From assembly GCA_018664115.1 (NCBI GenBank), contig JABJOX010000011.1:1-33179 (forward strand): a DNA stretch of 33,179 nt. The letters are read 5' to 3'. Below are positions 7,377 through 14,570 of this stretch, one piece after another. The position numbers were made by a program, and so were the translations under genes. The stretch is from Candidatus Woesearchaeota archaeon. GTDB taxonomy: Archaea; Nanobdellota; Nanobdellia; Woesearchaeales; GW2011-AR9. Numbering within the stretch: position 1 is the first letter of the stretch; each line of letters begins with the position of its first letter. The notes below the pieces were generated by a model. The model was not told the origin of the DNA. It saw only the letters and a list, made by a program, of their open reading frames with translations, and did no database searches.

Positions 7377-8336
7377 TTATTCTTCTTCTGGTTGATCATC
7401 CAAAGCTATTTTTTCAAAGACTTCATTTAAAGTTGGTTTACGTACATCCATATCATAAAAGTTTAGTCCTTCATCTTTAATTATATTTAATAATCCCTCC
7501 ATTGTATCTTTAATGTGCTCAGGATAAATTATTAATTTATGGTTTTTATCAATTATTTTTTTGAAGTGTAGGCCTTTTAATTTTTCAAGAATATGTGCTT
7601 TTTCTTTTCCTGAATGGACATTAATTGTAAAGTGATCTTTTAGGAAAGGTTTTTTGATATCTTCGATTAATCCATGACTCTGAACTCTACCTTTATGGAC
7701 AATAGCAACTTTATTACAAATTTTTTCAATATGTTCTAATTGATGAGAAGCGATGATAATAGAAATACCTTGCTTATTAACTTCTTCTAATAAATGTAAA
7801 ATTTCTTTTTGCAAAATTGGGTCTAAATCTGCAGTTGGTTCGTCTAAAACTAAAATTTTTGGTTTATGAACTAAACTACAAGAAATGTCTAGACGTTTTT
7901 GCATTCCTCCAGAAAGATGTTCGGCAAGTTTATTGTGATGTTGGCTTAATTTGGTAAATTCTAATAAACTAGTGATATTATTTTCTAATGTTTTTTTATC
8001 AATCTTGTAAAGTTTACCAAAATGGATTAAATTTTCTTTAACAGTTAATTTTGGATAAAAAGAGTTATGTTGGGGAGTAAAACCAAAATGTCTTTTTATT
8101 TTATGTAAGTTGTCATTAAGATCTTTTTCTTTACCTTCAACTTTTGAATAATAAACTACTTCTCCATCTGTTGGTTCAATAAAGCCAACAAGTAAATTTA
8201 GTAAAGTCGTTTTTCCGCTACCCGATTGACCAATAACTCCCAGAACGTCACCAGCTTCAACCATGAGATTTACATCTCGTAGAATTTTGTTCTTCTTATA
8301 GTTCTTTGACACCCCTTTTAAACGGATTAACTCCAT
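7377..8336 (-). CDS. ABC transporter ATP-binding protein
   Basis: A 319-residue ATPase with all nucleotide-binding elements in place: Walker A GQSGSGKTT (36-44), Q-loop Gln89, signature LSGGM (141-145), Walker B ILVLDEP (161-167) and the switch His198. A C-terminal region of about 90 residues past the core ATPase resembles that of ABC-2 exporter ATPases. It pairs with the permease at 5641-7353. A TATA box 27 nt before the ATG makes it the leaderless first gene of a two-gene operon. Confidence 0.95.
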   Translation of the reverse strand: MELIRLKGVSKNYKKNKILRDVNLMVEAGDVLGVIGQSGSGKTTLLNLLVGFIEPTDGEVVYYSKVEGKEKDLNDNLHKIKRHFGFTPQHNSFYPKLTVKENLIHFGKLYKIDKKTLENNITSLLEFTKLSQHHNKLAEHLSGGMQKRLDISCSLVHKPKILVLDEPTADLDPILQKEILHLLEEVNKQGISIIIASHQLEHIEKICNKVAIVHKGRVQSHGLIEDIKKPFLKDHFTINVHSGKEKAHILEKLKGLHFKKIIDKNHKLIIYPEHIKDTMEGLLNIIKDEGLNFYDMDVRKPTLNEVFEKIALDDQPEEE

Positions 8337-8357
8337 ACATTATAAGAAATATTATAT

Positions 8358-8368
8358 GTTTATAAATG
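8358..8368 (-). promoter_or_regulatory. TATA box of the ABC exporter operon
   Basis: CATTTATAAAC on the minus strand is centred about 27 nt before the ATPase ATG at 8336. Confidence 0.65.
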
Positions 8369-8410
8369 TTTTTATGTGTTCTTTTTGTTATTTCCTGTAT
8401 TAAATGGAGA

Positions 8411-8689
8411 TTAAACTTTGTGTTCTTTCTTTAAAGCATGGGAATAAGTTAAGTAATGATGTCTTAATTTTGTTAGAAGATGATTATGTTTTTTCATTAA
8501 TCCTTTAATATTCTCAGTTGCTTTTTTGTGTTTAAGTTTGTGTCTTAGTTTTTTATTTTCAGATTTAGTTTTATTATGTTTATGAATATGTTTATGAGCT
8601 TTCTTACTTAATTTTTTTATTTCTCTATTTATTTTAGTTAATTTTTTAGAGTATAAATACAAATAACTTGCTTCGTGGATAAGATTCAT
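8411..8689 (-). CDS. Small His/Lys-rich helical protein, unknown function
   Basis: A 92-residue, very basic protein with 13 His and about 24 Lys and no Cys. His residues cluster at 29-36 (HKHIHKH) and again near 74-92. No helix-breaking proline is present, and the heptad-like spacing suggests a coiled coil or helical hairpin. Metal or nucleic-acid binding is possible but unproven. A TATA box 26 nt before the ATG supports a real, leaderless gene. It is not part of the ABC operon, which has its own promoter. No family was recognised. Confidence 0.6.
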   Translation of the reverse strand: MNLIHEASYLYLYSKKLTKINREIKKLSKKAHKHIHKHNKTKSENKKLRHKLKHKKATENIKGLMKKHNHLLTKLRHHYLTYSHALKKEHKV

Positions 8690-8710
8690 AGTAAGAAGAA
8701 TATTTTTAAT

Positions 8711-8720
8711 GTTTATAAAT
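8711..8720 (-). promoter_or_regulatory. TATA box of the His/Lys-rich protein gene
   Basis: ATTTATAAAC on the minus strand is centred about 26 nt before the ATG at 8689. It is nearly identical to the box of the ABC operon. Confidence 0.6.
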
Positions 8721-8731
8721 TTAATTCTAGT

Positions 8732-9157
8732 TTATAATTTTTTATCAAACAAGACCCATTTTTCTTTTTTGAATTTTAATTTGTTATAGAACTCAATGGC
8801 ATTTGCTTCTTCATGGGCAAGAAGAAGAATTCCAATTTTATTATTATTTTTAGAAAATGTTTCAACTTCTGCTATTAATTTATGGCCAATACCTTGTTTT
8901 TGAAATTTTTCTGTAATCACCAATTCATCTATAAAAGTTCTGGGTCCATCATCCAAAAGAAGTTCACTAAAGATAATAAATCCAATCACTTTTTTCTCTT
9001 TTTCAGCTACTAAAATATGATTTTTTGAATATTCTTTAATTTTTTGAAAAGCACTTTCTTCTGTCCATTTTTCATGATAAGGTTTTTTCCCAAATTCTTC
9101 TTTGTAAATTAAAGAAATTTCTTTATAATCTTTTGGAGTTGCTTTTCTAATTATCAT
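8732..9157 (-). CDS. GNAT-family N-acetyltransferase
   Basis: A 141-residue protein with the GNAT fold. The acetyl-CoA pyrophosphate loop QKQGIG (residues 86-91) follows the strand ELVITEKF, and a C-terminal ANAIEFYNKLKFK segment matches the family's last helix-strand unit. The acceptor is unknown. It is the last gene of the nop5-CYTH-flpA operon, starting 6 nt after the flpA stop, so a substrate linked to translation is possible (inference). Confidence 0.88.
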   Translation of the reverse strand: MIIRKATPKDYKEISLIYKEEFGKKPYHEKWTEESAFQKIKEYSKNHILVAEKEKKVIGFIIFSELLLDDGPRTFIDELVITEKFQKQGIGHKLIAEVETFSKNNNKIGILLLAHEEANAIEFYNKLKFKKEKWVLFDKKL

Positions 9158-9163
9158 TTTGTT

Positions 9164-9838
9164 TTATTTTTTAACAATGATCATACAATGGTCTTTTTCT
9201 AACGGATCAAGAGTCTTATAATCAATGACTGTAAAGATTCTGTCCAAGTGTTTTCTGATTTCTACAAAAATATCATTCGGGTTTCGTTTAACATCAATAC
9301 TTCTAGCTTTTATAGCGAATAAACCATAACCACCTTTTTTTAGGAAGATATTACAGTTTCTAATAAAAATGTCCATTTGATTTTTTTGAGCGATATCTTG
9401 GTAAACAATATCTGCTTGACAAACTCTTTCAATATATTCTTCAGGATGATTTGCATCAGCTAGAACAGGAATAAGATTTTTTCTTTTTTGAGCAAGAAAA
9501 ACAAAGTCACGCATTACTCTCGGGGCAGGGTCAACACCGAAAATTAAACCTTCTTCACCTACAATATCAGAAACAAAACTTGGGGTATAACCATGTGAAC
9601 TTCCTAAATAAAGAACAAGATCATTTTTTCTGATACCGATATTAGTACAGCCTTTCATAATCATTGCTGCCAGTTTACTTCTTTGAGGGTCGAATTCTCG
9701 ATATTCATCATTTTTGTCACGGACGATTCTTTCTTCAAAGTGTGGTCTGCCGGGGTGGATAGATTTAGTAAAGATTCTTCTACCGCGGGCTTCCTGATAA
9801 ATTTCAAATAGTTTATGTTCTTGTATTCTTCTGCTCAT
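9164..9838 (-). CDS. flpA: Fibrillarin, C/D-box guided rRNA 2'-O-methyltransferase
   Basis: A 224-residue archaeal fibrillarin. The family signature region HPGRPHFEERIV is at residues 28-39. The SAM-binding fold shows YLGSSHGYTPS (77-87), GVDPAPR (101-107), LADANHP (127-132) and VYQDIAQ (145-151). The motif I loop reads GSSHGYT where most members have GAASGTT. Fibrillarin binds Nop5 and L7Ae on C/D-box guide RNAs to methylate rRNA, and the nop5 gene is two genes upstream. Its ATG overlaps the CYTH stop by 4 nt (ATGA). Confidence 0.96.
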   Translation of the reverse strand: MSRRIQEHKLFEIYQEARGRRIFTKSIHPGRPHFEERIVRDKNDEYREFDPQRSKLAAMIMKGCTNIGIRKNDLVLYLGSSHGYTPSFVSDIVGEEGLIFGVDPAPRVMRDFVFLAQKRKNLIPVLADANHPEEYIERVCQADIVYQDIAQKNQMDIFIRNCNIFLKKGGYGLFAIKARSIDVKRNPNDIFVEIRKHLDRIFTVIDYKTLDPLEKDHCMIIVKK

Positions 9839-10347
9839 TTTGTCTCGTAATGTTCTTCAAGTTCTAGATAACTCCAATTAGTAGTTTGGTCCATAGTAAA
9901 GCCAAGATTTTCAACATATTCTTTAACTTCTTCTGTAGTTGGAGCTTCAATTTCTAAAAAGTGAGGGATATTTTTCCAATTATCAATTTCAAATCTTACT
10001 TTTCCGAGGGTATAAGATTCTCGATGTTTCTTTCCTTCATGATATCTTATTAATCCTCCTCTTTCTAATATTTCAAGAGTATCTGCAAAATTAGTAGTAT
10101 TAACTTCAATTTCTTCTCTAGATTTAAATATTGAACCTCTATTTGGGCCTTTAAAACATAGTTCAGTAGTTTCTCCAACTTTTCTTACTCTAATAAAACT
10201 GTCTTTTTTATCTAATCTCAGATCAGGATGATCAAAAGCAATTGCATGAATTTCGCCATCGAAAACTTTTTTTGCTCCTAGATCTAATAGTTTCTTTCTA
10301 ATTTCTTCAAGATCAATGTCCAGGATTTTAACTTCGATTTCTTTCAT
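9835..10347 (-). CDS. CYTH-domain protein (class IV adenylate cyclase / triphosphatase-like)
   Basis: A 170-residue protein with the CYTH signature ExExK at residues 3-7 (EIEVK). It continues with charged strands typical of the triphosphate tunnel (SFIRVRK, ELCFKGP, EEIEV, VRFEIDNW, FLEIEAP). CYTH enzymes act on triphosphates such as thiamine triphosphate, inorganic triphosphate or ATP; which one is not shown here. It lies 1 nt after nop5 and overlaps flpA by 4 nt, embedded in the C/D-box RNP operon. Confidence 0.9.
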   Translation of the reverse strand: MKEIEVKILDIDLEEIRKKLLDLGAKKVFDGEIHAIAFDHPDLRLDKKDSFIRVRKVGETTELCFKGPNRGSIFKSREEIEVNTTNFADTLEILERGGLIRYHEGKKHRESYTLGKVRFEIDNWKNIPHFLEIEAPTTEEVKEYVENLGFTMDQTTNWSYLELEEHYETK

Positions 10348-10348
10348 T

Positions 10349-11236
10349 TTATAATTTTATGTTTAACTTTTCTCCTAATATTTTTTTGTATTCAGGGGCT
10401 TTAAATTCTCCCTTGAAGAAATCTAATCTGGCGCATAAAGATAATTTATCCGCAAGCATACGTGCAGCTTTACCTTTCTCTTTTCGGCCAGCTTTTTGAA
10501 TTAAAAGATGTTGAAAAATAACCCCATATTTTGGACTACGGGATCCAGTCTTAATATGTCTGAATAATGCTTTCTCTGCTCCAAGTAATTGCACAGTAGA
10601 AGCAGGCAACATAGCCAGATGTTTTAAACTTCTTCCTAACTCAATCAATTTAGCGCCGATAGTTACACCTGCTAATTCCAAGATGTTAGGACAATACTTG
10701 GACATTATTTTTTCCAAATAAGTTTCATGTTTCTTTCTTAATAATTGTAATTCTTTAATCTCTTTACCCAGTAATTTCATTTCTTTAAGATGAACTTCAT
10801 CTAAATCAGCACCCATACAATTATTTTCATCTAATTTTATTAATTCTAATAATTCTTTTTTATTTTTTTCAAGAACTAATTCTACAAATTTTTCTTGATT
10901 TTGCATAGAATGTTCAAATTCGGGGAGGTACAAACCATACCATTCTCTCAATCTCTTTATTAATATATTATTTATTTTATCTAATTCACTGACACTGGCA
11001 ATGGTTTGAATAATCAATAAATCTTCAGAAACTGACGCTTTTATTCCTTTCTTGGTCAATTTTAGATTTTTTTCATAAAATTCAGAATAATATTTTTTAT
11101 CTTTGAAATTGGCCAAAACTAAACTGATTTTTCCTTTTGGAACTTCTTCTAATTTCTTTTTATTTTTAGTATCAACTATCTTAAACTTTTCATCTAAAAT
11201 GAAATTTCCCAAGATATTGTTGAATGTGTATTTCAT
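10349..11236 (-). CDS. nop5: Nop5 (Nop56/58-like) C/D-box RNP core protein
   Basis: A 295-residue protein. The Nop domain (about 145-285) is clear from CMGADLDEVHLKEM, NILELAGVTIGAKLIELGRS and the GAEKALFRHIKTG segment that contacts RNA and L7Ae. A long helical segment lies before it. The frame is open to a TTG at 11248, but the ATG at 11236 is preferred because the TATA box at 11260-11267 is about 27 nt before it. It bridges fibrillarin to the guide RNA and heads the operon nop5-CYTH-flpA-GNAT. It lacks the long Lys-rich tail of eukaryotic homologs. Confidence 0.95.
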   Translation of the reverse strand: MKYTFNNILGNFILDEKFKIVDTKNKKKLEEVPKGKISLVLANFKDKKYYSEFYEKNLKLTKKGIKASVSEDLLIIQTIASVSELDKINNILIKRLREWYGLYLPEFEHSMQNQEKFVELVLEKNKKELLELIKLDENNCMGADLDEVHLKEMKLLGKEIKELQLLRKKHETYLEKIMSKYCPNILELAGVTIGAKLIELGRSLKHLAMLPASTVQLLGAEKALFRHIKTGSRSPKYGVIFQHLLIQKAGRKEKGKAARMLADKLSLCARLDFFKGEFKAPEYKKILGEKLNIKL

Positions 11237-11258
11237 ATCTAGGGTCAAAAATCGTAAG

Positions 11259-11268
11259 CTATATAAAC
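11259..11268. promoter_or_regulatory. Shared bidirectional TATA box (nop5 / zinc-ribbon gene)
   Basis: The near-symmetric sequence CTATATAAAC lies in a 55-nt gap between divergent start codons. On the minus strand TTTATATA is about 27 nt before the nop5 ATG (11236). On the plus strand TATATAAA is about 28 nt before the ATG at 11292. Both distances are right for leaderless transcripts. Confidence 0.65.
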
Positions 11269-11291
11269 CTTATCTTAGCTATTTGAAAAAA

Positions 11292-11543
11292 ATGTCTCTT
11301 GATAAAATTATCTGTAATCGTTGTGGTGAAAAACTTAATAATGAGAAATGGAACTCTGAATGGGATCCTTGTCATCCTGAGGAGCACCATTACAAATCTA
11401 TCCTCTGCGATTGTGGGAAGAAGAATTGGTTGAGGGTGAACTTTTGTGGTTCTGGCCATGATGAAGCATTAGAGAAAGACATTAATCCCATTGAATCCTC
11501 TATTAAGAGGGTGCAAGAAAATTTCAAAGAATCTTTTGATTGA
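11292..11543 (+). CDS. Small zinc-ribbon protein, unknown function
   Basis: An 83-residue protein. CNRCG at residues 8-12 and CDCG at 39-42 give a likely zinc ribbon, with additional Cys/His in DPCHPEEHH (25-33) and FCGSGHD. The second half is a charged helix. The frame is open upstream to 11103, but that would overlap nop5 on the other strand. The ATG at 11292 lies 28 nt from the TATA box, so it is preferred. It may bind nucleic acid or act as a translation accessory protein (inference). Confidence 0.65.
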   Translation: MSLDKIICNRCGEKLNNEKWNSEWDPCHPEEHHYKSILCDCGKKNWLRVNFCGSGHDEALEKDINPIESSIKRVQENFKESFD

Positions 11544-11587
11544 TTTTAACGTTATGGGATTGTTAAAACATTAATTCTACCGATATC

Positions 11588-11597
11588 TTTATAAAAG
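11588..11597 (+). promoter_or_regulatory. TATA box of the ribosomal superoperon
   Basis: TTTATAAAAG is the strongest TATA match in the 210-nt gap before uL3. Transcription would start near 11616-11620, giving a leader of about 135 nt rather than a leaderless mRNA. Confidence 0.6.
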
Positions 11598-11615
11598 GCT
11601 CCAGTTCCCATGCAT

Positions 11616-11739
11616 TAACCAGTATTAAACTGCTTTCCAAGAGGAAGTAAATGGTTCTGGTTATAATTGGCCTGAAAAGGTGAGCATCTAAGATTCAATT
11701 CTCTGATGCGATCCATGAAAAGGCTGTTTATACGAAAAA
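11616..11739 (+). promoter_or_regulatory. Structured 5' leader of the ribosomal superoperon (candidate regulatory RNA)
   Basis: Three nested pairings can be read. P1 is TAACCAG (11616-11622) with CTGGTTA (11657-11663). P2 inside it is TTTCC (11634-11638) with GGAAG (11643-11647) around AAGA. P3 is TGGCCT (11668-11673) with AGGCTG (11721-11726), containing GG/CC, a U.U, tandem G.A pairs and GCATC (11684-11688) with GATGC (11705-11709). The predicted transcript start coincides with the 5' arm of P1. By analogy with known ribosomal protein leaders, a superoperon protein might bind it and repress translation (inference). Confidence 0.5.
11651..11683 (+). CDS. Possible 10-codon leader peptide
   Basis: MVLVIIGLKR then TGA. 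GAGG at 11641-11644 lies 6 nt before the ATG, but part of it is in the P2 stem, so translation and folding would compete. There is no other evidence that it is translated. Confidence 0.2.
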   Translation: MVLVIIGLKR

Positions 11740-11753
11740 CATAGGGAAAAAAT

Positions 11754-12716
11754 ATGCCTAAAGCACATAAACCAAGATTAGGAAGTATGCAATTTTGGCC
11801 TCGGAAAAGAACAAAACATTCTTTAGTTAGAGTTAGGTCTTGGGCTAAACAAAATCAAGTGAAATTATTGGGTTTTATTGGTTATAAAGCTGGAATGACT
11901 CATTTAATGGTTATTGATAATCATCCTAAGTCTTTAACAAAAGGCAAAGAAATTGTTGTTCCAACAACAATTATTGAATGTCCACCAATGTATGTGGCTG
12001 GTGTTTCTTTTTATAAAAAAACTTTATTGGGTTTAAACAAATCAATTTCTATTTTAGCTGAAAAATTACCTAAAGAAATGGCTAAAAAAGTTCAATTACC
12101 TAAAAAAACAATTAAAAAAATTGAAGAAGTAAAAGAGTTTGATGATTTACGTTTATTAGTTGCTTCTAATCCTAAATCAACAGGGGTAGGCACAAAAAAA
12201 CCAAAATTATTAGAAATTGCTTTAGGCGGTTCTAATGAAGACAAATTAACTTATGCTAAAGAAAATTTAGGTAAAGAGGTCAAAATTTCTGACGTTTTTG
12301 AATCTGGAAAACAAGTTGATGTTCATGCTAAAACTAAAGGAAAAGGTTTCCAAGGAACAGTTAAAAGATACGGAGTTCCAATTAAACAACACAAAGGCGA
12401 GAAAACTAAACGAGGAATTGGTAACTTAGGTGCTTGGACTCCGAAAAGAGTTGACTTTAGAGTTCCTCAACCGGGAAAGATGGGTTATCATTTGAGAACA
12501 GAATATAACAAACATATTATTAAAATTGGTAATGACGGTAAAGAAGTTACTCCTAAAAGTGGTATACAAAAGTATGGGGTTGTTACTAATGACTATTTAT
12601 TATTAAAAGGTTCAGTTGCCGGGGCAAGAAAAATGCCAGTTCTTTTAACTGAAGCAATCAGAGCAAACAAAAAATTCACTAAAGAAGCACCTGAAGTTGC
12701 TTCTATCCACCTATGA
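11754..12716 (+). CDS. rpl3: Ribosomal protein uL3
   Basis: A 320-residue large-subunit protein, near the usual archaeal length. The N-terminus (MPKAHKPRLGSMQFWPRKR) and the loop segment GKGFQGTVKRYGVP, which reaches toward the peptidyl transferase centre, identify it. It is the first gene of the superoperon and follows the structured leader. uS10 is not next to it. The stop overlaps the uL4 start as ATGA. Confidence 0.97.
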   Translation: MPKAHKPRLGSMQFWPRKRTKHSLVRVRSWAKQNQVKLLGFIGYKAGMTHLMVIDNHPKSLTKGKEIVVPTTIIECPPMYVAGVSFYKKTLLGLNKSISILAEKLPKEMAKKVQLPKKTIKKIEEVKEFDDLRLLVASNPKSTGVGTKKPKLLEIALGGSNEDKLTYAKENLGKEVKISDVFESGKQVDVHAKTKGKGFQGTVKRYGVPIKQHKGEKTKRGIGNLGAWTPKRVDFRVPQPGKMGYHLRTEYNKHIIKIGNDGKEVTPKSGIQKYGVVTNDYLLLKGSVAGARKMPVLLTEAIRANKKFTKEAPEVASIHL

Positions 12717-13525
12717 AAATGAAACTACAAATATTTGATAAGGAAAAGAAACAGTTAAACGAAAAGGAGTTACCTAATCAGTTTCACGAAGAATATAGGC
12801 CGGACTTAATTAAAAGAGCAGTTCATGCTTTACAAAGTGCAGCTAGACAAGCTTACGGAGCAAATCCTAAAGCAGGTATGAGACATTCTTCAACGTTAAG
12901 TAAAAGAAGAAGAAAATATCGTGGTTGTTATGGTTTTGGAATTAGTAGAGTTAATAGAAAAATTCTTTCTAGAAGAGGAACAAGAATGTTTTGGGTTGGT
13001 GCTTTTTCTCCACAAACTCGAGGTGGAAGAAGATCTCATGCACCTAAAGCAGAAAAATCTTTTGAAAAAAATATTAATAAGAAAGAAAACAGAAAAGCTA
13101 TCCGTTCCGCAATTGCGGCTACAGTTAATAAGAATTTAGTTGAAAGTAGAGGACATAAAGTTCCTGAAGATTATCCATTTATTTTAGATTCATCCTTTGA
13201 ACAACAAGATAAAACTAAAGATGTTAAGAATACTTTACAAAATTTAGGTTTTAATGATGAACTGCAAAGATCTTTAATTAAAAAAGTTCGGGCAGGGATT
13301 GGAAAAGTTAGAGGAAGAAAATATCAACGTAAAAAAGGACTTTTAATTGTTGTCGGTGACGATTGTCCATTATTAAAGTCAGCAAAGAATATTGCAGGAT
13401 TAGATGTAGTGAAAGTAAACTCATTAAATGCAGAATTATTGGCTCCTGGTGCAATGCCTGGGCGAGTTGCTGTTTGGACAGAAAAAGCAATTGAAAGTTT
13501 AGATAAAAACAAATTATTTAATTAA
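12713..13525 (+). CDS. rpl4: Ribosomal protein uL4
   Basis: A 270-residue protein of archaeal/eukaryotic type. RPDLIKRAVHALQSAARQ near residue 28 and the Arg/Gly-rich loop (about 55-110) that lines the exit tunnel are typical. The ATG at 12713 overlaps the uL3 stop by 4 nt; a second ATG at 12719 is possible and would remove two residues. It is cotranscribed with uL3 and uL23. Confidence 0.96.
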   Translation: MKMKLQIFDKEKKQLNEKELPNQFHEEYRPDLIKRAVHALQSAARQAYGANPKAGMRHSSTLSKRRRKYRGCYGFGISRVNRKILSRRGTRMFWVGAFSPQTRGGRRSHAPKAEKSFEKNINKKENRKAIRSAIAATVNKNLVESRGHKVPEDYPFILDSSFEQQDKTKDVKNTLQNLGFNDELQRSLIKKVRAGIGKVRGRKYQRKKGLLIVVGDDCPLLKSAKNIAGLDVVKVNSLNAELLAPGAMPGRVAVWTEKAIESLDKNKLFN

Positions 13526-13526
13526 A

Positions 13527-13850
13527 ATGGTTGAAAATATCAAGAAAGGAACTGAACAAGAAAATAAGGAAGAAATAGCTATTGATAATTTTAATCCTTA
13601 TCAAATAATTAAACACCCTTTATCTACTGAGAAAGCTATTAGACAAATTGAGTTCGATAACAAACTTACTTTTGTTGTTCATCCTCGAGCAACAAAAAAA
13701 GATGTTAAAAAGGCTGTTGAAGAGTTATTTAAAGTTAAAGTTATAAAAATTAATATTCAAAATTCATTTACTGGAGAGAAGAGAGCATATGTTAAATTAG
13801 GTCCTGAAAGTTTAGCTGCAGATATTAGTGCAGATTTAGGATTGATCTAG
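13527..13850 (+). CDS. rpl23: Ribosomal protein uL23
   Basis: A 107-residue protein near the tunnel exit, where it forms part of the docking site for SRP and SecY. The core begins at IIKHPLSTEKA (residue 28), followed by the FVVHPRATKKDVKKAVEELF segment. The first ~27 residues are an acidic/Lys-rich extension. It starts 1 nt after the uL4 stop. Confidence 0.96.
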   Translation: MVENIKKGTEQENKEEIAIDNFNPYQIIKHPLSTEKAIRQIEFDNKLTFVVHPRATKKDVKKAVEELFKVKVIKINIQNSFTGEKRAYVKLGPESLAADISADLGLI

Positions 13851-13860
13851 GTAAAATAAA

Positions 13861-14568
13861 ATGGGTAAACGACTAATACAACAAAGACGGGGAAGAGGAA
13901 CCATGACCTATCGTTCACCTAGTTTTAGATTCCAAGGAAAAGTTAAACATTATAATTTAGAAACCGTAGGGAAAGTTATGGACATTATCCATTGTCAAGG
14001 CCATAGTGCGCCTTTAATTGAAGTTGAATATCTTACTGGAACAAAAGGATTATCTTTTGCTCCTGAAGGGATCAAAGTTGGCGACGAAATTGGAATTGGA
14101 ACAAGTGAAGAATTAAAAGCTGGAAGTGTTTTTTCTTTGAAAGACATTCCGGAAGGAACTTTAGTTCATAATTTAGAACTTCGACCTGGTGATGGTGGAA
14201 AATTAGTACGTGCTTCAGGTTCTTTTGCTAAAATTGTAGCGAAGACTGAGAAAGCAGTAAGAGTTAAATTACCTTCAAATAAAGAAAAATCATTTTTACC
14301 TAATTGTCGTGCGGCAATTGGAGTTATTGCTGGTGGTGGAAGATTAGAAAAACCATTAATGAAAGCCGGTACTAAATTTAGAAAAATGCGAGCAAAAAAC
14401 AAATTATATCCAAAAGTACAGGGAATTTCAATGAATGCAGTAGACCATCCTTTTGGTGGTTGTCACAGTACTCATAAAGGAAGACCTACTTTATCTCCTC
14501 GAAGTGCTCCTCCGGGAAGAAAAGTTGGTAAAATTGCTCCAAGAAGAACAGGTAGGAGAAATAAATAA
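13861..14568 (+). CDS. rpl2: Ribosomal protein uL2
   Basis: A 235-residue core protein that ties the subunits together near the peptidyl transferase centre. MGKRLIQQRRGRGTMTYRSPSFR at the N-terminus, an SH3-like middle and the C-terminal NAVDHPFGGCHSTHKGRP region identify it. Archaeal members normally read HPFGGG; here the third Gly is Cys. It starts 10 nt after uL23. Confidence 0.97.
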   Translation: MGKRLIQQRRGRGTMTYRSPSFRFQGKVKHYNLETVGKVMDIIHCQGHSAPLIEVEYLTGTKGLSFAPEGIKVGDEIGIGTSEELKAGSVFSLKDIPEGTLVHNLELRPGDGGKLVRASGSFAKIVAKTEKAVRVKLPSNKEKSFLPNCRAAIGVIAGGGRLEKPLMKAGTKFRKMRAKNKLYPKVQGISMNAVDHPFGGCHSTHKGRPTLSPRSAPPGRKVGKIAPRRTGRRNK

Positions 14569-14570
14569 AA

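Noticed and set aside
11103-11291. N-terminal extension of the zinc-ribbon frame
   Set aside because: It lies antisense within nop5 and upstream of the shared TATA box; the ATG at 11292 has the expected spacing.
11616-11739. C/D-box guide RNA in the uL3 leader
   Set aside because: TGATG- and CTGA-like pieces occur, but not in the order and spacing of C, D', C' and D boxes.
11544-11753. tRNA or other known RNA gene before uL3
   Set aside because: No cloverleaf, no TTCGA-type T-loop and no CCA-adjacent acceptor stem can be drawn.
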